From a virus, in the IMG/VR virus record IMGVR_UViG_3300022689_000116, positions 1-64,000 of that record: 64,000 nucleotides of DNA, one strand, 5' to 3'. The notes below the pieces were generated by a model, which saw nothing but the letters and a program-made list of their open reading frames with translations, was not told the origin of the DNA and did not search any database. Shown here in pieces: positions 19,401 to 28,400 of this stretch (its first letter is position 1; every line of letters begins with the position of its first letter). A program made the translations under genes and the position numbers.

Positions 19401-22400
19401 ATCCTATGTCTTATAAATATGCTGATTTAGAAAGTGCTGAAATAGCTCATCAAAATAGAGTTGCTGTAACTGTTCATGACGTTAATAAAAAATATACCAA
19501 AGATGTTGCTAAAGAAGATTTAGCAGATATGGAAACAAGACGTGTTGGTCGTGTTACAGAAAATGCTCATAGAACTGTTTCTGCTTTTAATAGAGCTTAT
19601 GAAAAAGTAAAAGGTGAGAATAAGTTTAGAGATTTAAACAATACTATTGTAAATCTTGCAGCTTTAGATTTTAATAAAGTTAATGTAGGAAGTACAATTA
19701 CTTTAAGAATACCTAAAAAGGTTGAACATACTGTTGATGGTATCCCTAAAGGAAAAGCTGAAATACTACAACGTGCTTTAAATAAAGAAAATCTTACTAA
19801 AGATGAATTAAGACAACTTACTATAGAAATGGTAGATGAAGATGGTAATACTATAGGCTATCTTCATACAGAAGAATGGGTTGATAATAAGTTTAAAATG
19901 ATTAAGGAAAATCATCCTGATCATTATAGTGATGAAAAGCTTCAAGAAGAAATGGATAATCTTCTTAGTATTAGAGCATCAGTTTATTTAAATGGTTCCG
20001 TAAAAACTACTGTAACTGGTCGTTCTAATGGTATTTTATTAAACTGGAAAAGTGATAATACAGATGCTGTTACAATTTCTGCTAAAACTGCTTTTCAAGA
20101 TGATAATCTTAAGTTCGGAATTGGTGATAGTGGTCGTGTTGAAATAGGTAATAATAGATCATCTAATGATATTGGTGAAGAACTTACTAATCCAGATAAG
20201 GTTGTAGATGGTATTACTTATGCTGTTTTACCAGTTAATAAAAATACAACTACTAATCAAGTTAAATATATATCTGTACCATTACAATCTATTAAAATTG
20301 GTAACCTTACGGATGAACAAAAACAAGCTAAGATTAAGAGTAGTATTGTAAATGCTATAAGGATATATATTACTAATGCTAATCCTGATGTAAAAGTAAA
20401 ACTTAGTGTTGAAGATCAAAATGTAGTTAAAGATTTAAAGAAGGCTGGTTATGATATTACAACTTCTACTGGATTAAATAATTATTTACAGAACTTTATT
20501 TATACTTTTAAAACTGTAGGTTTTAATTCAGAAGATAAAGCTGGAGAACTTCTTAGAACATTTCTTAAAAGTAAGAGTACTACAGATGTTGCAATTAAAG
20601 CCGGAACTAAGTATATAGAGTTTGGTAGTGGAGATGCTAATGGAGCAGGAGAAAACTATGTTGCAAAAATAACTAAAAAGGGGGTTGAATACTATATAGG
20701 TGGAGAACGTGTGAATCTATCTAAACAAGATAGTATTGATGAAGAAACTTTCTTTAAAGCATTGGGTGGTATAACTAATAAAGCTTATATTGCTAGTGAT
20801 AGTAAATTGATAAATAAGAAAGGTAAATTTAACCTTAATTATATTGTTGATGGGAAAGTTGAAACTAAAGAATATAAACAATATAATGATTATCTTAAAG
20901 AAAATTTTCTTACTGATATTTATGGTCATACAACTAAAGAAGGTAAAACTTATTATTCTATTCATCCTATAATCGAGTTTGATGATAGTTTTATCAAAGG
21001 TAAACAAAATACTAAACAAGTAGCAGATACTATAAGTGAAACAGAAGGTAAAGCAGAAAAAGAAGTTCGAGCTAAAGCTATGATTGAAAGAGCCATTACA
21101 GAAGTTATGAGTACTGGCGATATTATGGTTGGTGAAGAAACTTATACTCTCGAAGAAATATTACCTATTGGTAAACAAAGTACAGAAGGTGTTACTACTA
21201 TATATAAAGATAGTAAAGGAAAGAAAGTTAAAGTAACTGTTCCTATTACAGATATTGTAGATCAAAAGTATAGTAATAATGATATAGCTGATTTAATTTA
21301 TGCTAGGGTACGTACTGAAAGTAGCCCTGTAGAAAAGGAGATAACCAAAGAAACTCCTAGTGAACAAACAGGAGGTAAATTTAGTACTGATGAACTTGAT
21401 GATATAGCTTCTCAATTTGGAGAAACTAATAATACTAATGATGAAGTTATTAATGCTCCTATGCGAGTTGTTGATGATGAAATATTTAATCTTGAAGTTG
21501 ATTTAGGTATTCGTCATAATCCAAATGATACTAAACCTGTTTATAAACGTTGGTTACAAAGACAATATAAAGCGGTTCTTAAAAAAGCTATTGAACTTAA
21601 TTCTAAACTTAAAGATACCTCTTATAAGGTAAAGATTATTAAGATTGAGGGAGAGGTTGGAGATAACCGTGTTTATTTTGCTTTAAAAGCTGTTAGGAGA
21701 GTTGATGAACAAGTCATTAATTCTTTAATTAAAGAAAAAGATCTTTCTACTAATACTCTTAGACAGAATATTGATGGTACTCTATATATTGCAGACCTTA
21801 ATTTGGCTTTGCAAAATTCGACCATTGGCGACCTTAAAACAGCTATTATAAGACGTTTAAAAGAAGTTAGGGGTAACAGGTCATTAGAGAAACAGGTGCT
21901 TGAAACAAGCTTAAATGATGCTCTACAAGGCTATATTGACCTTAGAAATCAGTTCATAAGTGCAAAGAATCAAAGTACTGATAAAAACCGTATTGCACAG
22001 TATGATAAAACTATTACCGGATTAACAGATATTATAAATAATTTTGATACTCTTGCTAAGTTTGCAATTAACGAACTTGCTTCTATTAATTTATTAAGTG
22101 TTTCTACTAAAATTAAATTAGAAGGTGGTAAGATTAAAACTCAAGAGGTTGAAAAAACTATTGATAATAATATTTTAAATGAGAATGATGAAGATGATCC
22201 TGATACTGGTGTAGAAGATATGGATTCAAATGGTGAAGATACTGCTCATTTTGAAACTGAACATAGTATTAAAATAGATCATAAGAAAACTATTTCTAAA
22301 GAACTTAAACTATTTCTTAGTGATATTACTAATGATAAGATTGGCAGGACTATATTTGGAAAAGCTTTGCCTATGAGATTTGATACTGTTTATAATGATG

Positions 22401-25400
22401 TTTTAAATGCTTTATCAAATAAATTATTTACTGGTTATAAAACTTCTTTTGAAGGTATGTTATCTGAATTAGAAAAAGCTTCTGAACAAAAACCTTATTT
22501 AATGCAAGTTGTAGAAAAACTTAAAGAGGAAGCTAAGGATGATAAATCTAAAATTCCTGCACAATTTGAAAGACTTGTATTTAAACATAAATCTGAAATG
22601 TTTTATATAGGTTATTCTTATCGTAAGGATAATTCTAGTAACAATAATAAGAAATACAAAGATAATAAAAAGTATTATTACATTGTTCCAGCTAGAACTA
22701 ATAATCTATATAATGAACGTGTTCTTGTAGATAGTTGGATTAGTAATTTTAGAATGGGTCAATATACAACCGTTGATGATAATTATGCTGATTCTATTTT
22801 AAGTGCTGAAAAGTTTGGTAAGTTAAAGAAAGATTATTATAAAATTGCCGATGTTATTGATACTCAAAATACATTATATAAAAATGCTGTTGAAAATGAT
22901 CAATTTGAGAAAGCCGAAAGTCATATGCTTAAACTTAAACAAGCTATTAAAGATGCTTTTGGAGTAACTGGTATAATGTTATCTAATGAAACAGTTGATA
23001 TAATTGCTAACAATAAATTTAAGATTGGTAATAATACTGTTACAGTTGCTAATATGTTTAAAGTTGGTAATAAGAATGTTGCTCAAGCTGGTGGTAGATT
23101 TACTAGATTTGTTAAGAATTTAAAGTTTGACAAACCTCTTAGTACATTTAATATATTTTCATCTTCTTTTGTCGAAAGTATTGCAGCTTTAGAATCTAAT
23201 TATAACAATGTTGATTTTAGTAGTAATTACTTAGATCAAGAAGGTAAGTCTATTAGTTCTAATAGTAACTATAAATTCTTAGTTGAAAGAGTTATTACTT
23301 TGTTGGATAATCCAGTTGTTGATAATAATACTAAAGAAACTATTTGGGAGAAACTTGATAATATTCCTTTCATTCGTAATTCAAGATGGTTTAATGATCT
23401 TAAAGAAGGTAAACTAAATAGAGATAATTTTCATGTAACTTACTCTGACGCTATTGTTCCTTTTAATAAAAGTGATAAAGCAGTTAAAATTAAAAATGCT
23501 CCTGAAGCAGATATTGAAAATTATAAACTAGGTCATTTCTTTAATATGAGAAGTGAACCTGAACAAGAACTTGTTAGGTTTATATATCCTACTCTTTCAG
23601 ATGGTGGTACTGTAATGGAAGTTACAGCTATGGCACAAGATTTTGAACTTGATGACAATAATCAGGTTTCTCAAAATACTATTAGTAGTATAGTAGATCA
23701 AATAGTAATGCCGGAAGTTGATAGGATTAAAGATGTTAAAGATAAGACTATTGATATTGAAGGTTACAATGAAGGTTCTAAATTATTTTTATTCTTCCCC
23801 GAACTTAATAAAAAATCTAATGGTTTATTTGATAATGATGGTAATTTAAAACTTGATGTTAAAGGTGAACTCCCATTGGAATCTGTTAAAACTATTAGAA
23901 AAGTTGTTAAAAAATATATTAATAATCTTGTTGATAATAAGATTAACGAATGGATTGATTTTGGTATTCTAAGAGAATCCCCTAAAGGTATTAGAAGTGA
24001 AATTCTAAACTATGATAAAGATAATCTAATAACTGAAACCCAATTAGAAAACGTTAAAAGGTGGAATACAACTAATGGATTATATGTTGATAGCGAACAA
24101 GTTAAATATAAAGATAGCACTGGTAAAGAAGTTGAAATAAGACCAGAAGATGTTATATTTGTATATGATACTGATGCTAGTGGAAGTTTACGAAATATAA
24201 CTTCTGCGGTAGCTAAAAAACGCTATGGTGCTAAAGATGGTTATGTTAATAGAGTTGTAGGTAATTCATTTGGTATTGTTACACTTGCAGATGAAAATGC
24301 CGATATTAAAGATATGTATCTTTCGAGGAATGAAGTTCGCGAAGCTTTTCAAAAGGTTGTAGATGCTGCCAATAAGAATCCTGATAAATATTTTGTATTA
24401 CCTACTTTTAGAAATTCATTTAAACAGTTTGGTTATAATACTTTTGAATATGCTCAAATATTGAGTACTTTAGCTTTACCTGAAAATATAGTTATAAATG
24501 AAAAGTTTGCTAAAACTATAAGTAAAGCTAGAACTAGTTTATTAGAAACTACTCCCGAAGAACTTGAAAGTAGAAAAGAGAAGTCTAAAGCATATATTTA
24601 TAAAGATCATATCTTACATTTTGTTGATAAGAATTATTCTGATAGAATGGAGATTATGCTCGAAGGTACTAATAAGAATAGAATTAAGCAAATGGCTCTC
24701 GATTATGTACTTAATTATATGGTAGCTAATACTAATATTCATCAACTTATAATTGGCGATCCTGCTTTATACTTTAAAAAGGCTAATGAAAATTTATATT
24801 CTCCAGAGAATGCAATAGCTACATTTGATAATGTTATAAAACGTCTTGCAGCTGATCGCGCTCCTGGTGAACACATGGCTAATAGTTTTGCTGTAGATGA
24901 AGTTTATAAACAAGTATTTGTATTAGATAGAAAGAAAAAACTTGCTTCACTAGCTAATACTTATCTTAAATCATTAGGTTTTGATTATAGTGAAATTAAT
25001 GGTACGGATGCTCAAGAAATGACTACTTTTAAAGAGGATATGTATGTTAAATATAGAAATGGTATTATAAGTAAAGCTTTATATAATAGACTATTTAATA
25101 AAAATGGTATTGTTACTAAAGAGTTAAATCGTAAAGATTCTAATGGCAAACCAAATCCTAACCATTATTATATGGGAGCTATTTATGGAACTCTTAGTAA
25201 AGAAGATTCTGATCTTTATAAAGAATTTAAAGAAAATGTTAATCAACCAGTTAAACCTGTTTATGTTAATAATCTTGCTCAAACTATAGATGGACACAAT
25301 GTTGATAGACGTATGTATATTAAATCTTCATCGTTTGCTTTAACACCTTCTCTGACTATGAATAGAGAACTTGATAAGGTACGTATTTATATGGAATCTA

Positions 25401-28400
25401 ATGGCATTGATCGTCTTGCATTTGGTTCTGCTGTTAAAGTTGGTAATTTTGCAACAAATCCACGAATATTTAATAATGATGGTACTATAACTATTCCTGA
25501 TGATTTTGATGACTATACTATGGAACTTCCTAGAAGTGGTTTTAGAATCCAGCAAGATAATCCATTTGATGTTAATAAAAATAAGGTTAAATTTGGAGTT
25601 CAAGAATCAGCCCTTCTATTTAATAATCTTTTACATATTGATAAATTTAAAGATTTAAGCACACGATTTAATGATACTTATTCTAAACTTTATCAATTAG
25701 AATTAGGTAAGCTTTATACTCAACTTGGTATATTAGAAGAAGGTCAAAAACTTAGTGATCTAAATGAAACTATATTAGATACTACATTTATAAATGATAA
25801 AATTAATCTTGAGAAACTTTCAGCACTTGTTAAAGAAGAAGCTTCTGCTAGAGGTTATAGTCGTAATGATATTGTTGGACTAGGACTTAAAGATGGTGAG
25901 TTTTTTATTCGTCTAGGTTTTCATACTAGAGCTATTAATTTAGAATCTTTATTTAATTCTATAATTAATAATAGAGTTATTTCTCATAAGATTACAGGTA
26001 AGAGTTTTATACTTGGTACAGAAGAAGGTTTTAAACATCTTGAAGATAAAAAATTAAGAGATAATATTGTCTATACTTCTGATATAGTTGATGATCTTAA
26101 ACCTATGGGTTTTACAGATAAAGATGGAAACTATATTGATATAAAAGATGTTGATAAGGATAGTAAGTTTCAACCTGCTCAGATATTTATACCTTCTATA
26201 CTAAGAGATAACAACGGTAAAAAGATAAATCTATTTGAAAAGGATATAGAAACTAAATCATACAAATATTTAATGATTGTTAAACGCAATGGTCAAAATA
26301 AACTTGTGCTTAGAAAGAATATGGTTGATTCTGATCTTTTTAAAGCTTTTGGTTTCCGTATTCCAACACAAGGTCATAATAGTATGACTTCAATAGAAAT
26401 AGCAGGTTTTCTTCCAGAAGATGCAGGTGATCTAATCATTGCTCCTAGAGATTTTGTTAAACAAATGGGTTCTGACTTTGATGTTGATAAACTTTACAGT
26501 TATATGTATAATATGGAAGTTAATGAAGATGGAAAGATTAAGAAAGTTAAATCTGGAAATGATAGTAAAAAGGCTTTACAAAATCAATTATTAGATATTC
26601 ATTTTGGAGTTTTAAATGATCCTAATGTAGATGTTCAAAAACAAATATTTGAACCTCTTGAATTTGGTATTCTAAAAATGGAACAAGGTGAATTTATAAG
26701 TTCTGATAAAGATGTTGAGAAAGCTGTTAATAATATGTATAATGGTAAGTTAGCAGACTATATTGATGATCTTAATAGTACAAGGGATAAAATGTTTACT
26801 GGAATAGATGATATGTTCCAAAGACAAAGCTTTCTTGAAGGTCGTGATGGTGGTGTTGGTATTGGTAAGTTTAGTTTAGATAGTACATTCAATGCTTTAT
26901 TACAACAAACTAAAGTTGAAATTGGTAAAGAAACAGTTAAAGGATTTAAACCAGATTCTGTTACACTTGGTAATAAAGTTTCCAATCACATTTACGATGC
27001 TAAATCTAATAAAATTGGAGATAAAGAATTTAATAAATCTCAAGTTATTTCTTGGTATCAATCAGCTTCTGTTGATAATGCTAAAGAAAAATTATTATAT
27101 AAACTTAATATCAATGATGTAACTTATGGTGCTATAACTTATCTAAATCAATTAGGATTTAATGAAGAAATTATATGGTTAATCAATCAACCTATTATTA
27201 GAGATTATGTAAGAGAATTACAAATTGTAAATAGTTCTATAAATTCTGTAGATGATTATATAAATAGAGCTACTTTAAAAGTTTATGAAAAGTATAATCG
27301 TGATCGAGTTTTTAGTAAAGAAGATGGAACTGACAAACTTACAAAAACTTATAATAATCCTGGTAGATATGGTATTGGCGAATTACATAAACTTCTTAAA
27401 CAAAATAAAGAAGGTATAAAAGACAATACTGCTGATGAATTTAACAGAAGTCAATTAGGTATATTTAAGATATTTAAAGACTTTAGTAAAAAAGGAGATG
27501 CTATTGCTGATTTACAATCTGTATTAAATAGTAACAGTAAAGGTATGGGTAAAGATGTAGCTACAGCTTATATCAAAACTAAAGCTATTTTAGAAATAGA
27601 TGATAATGTTAGTTTTTACAATCCTTCACAACTTATTGGAACTAAGATAAATGAAATTAAATATCGTAAGTTAGAACCTGAACAACAAAACCAATATTTC
27701 AAAATAGAAGATAATGTTTATATTAAACCTACCACTATTGCAGGTATGGCTTCTATATTTGGTACTATTGCAGGTACTAAATTATGGTCTAGTATCTTCC
27801 CTTATAACAGTCCTATAATAGGTCGTGAAATAGATAAGATACATGAAATTTCTAATTTTAGGTCTAAGCATATTTCTACAGAAGCTAAAGATATTAAACA
27901 TTTATGGACTGAGTTAAAGAAATTTATCAATAGTAAGACTATTTCTAACATAAGTACTGAAAGTCCAAATGAGATTCGTAATCGTCTTATGTTAGATAGA
28001 TTTGATGGGGATAATAATCATACTCATTATTCATTAGCTTCTATTATAAAAGCTGGAAAAGAAAATGGTACATTGACAAGTAATGATCTTGTCAATACTT
28101 TAATACTTGAACCTAAAAAGAATAGGAATAGTTTTGCACTTGTTAAGTATAATACTAATGGTAAGAATATAGATGAATCTAATCTTATAAATGGATTTAT
28201 GCAACTTATTCATACTAATAAAAAGATTGGAGATTTCAATGGGGTTGAATATACAACTCGTAATCTTGCTGCTGATCTTTTACTCTATAGTCTTACTGCT
28301 GGTGGAGTTCAACAATTTGGAAGGTTTGCTAAATATGTTCCTATGGAATATCTTGATAAGGTTGGTTATACAGAAGCTATCAATAGTTTAGATTTTACTA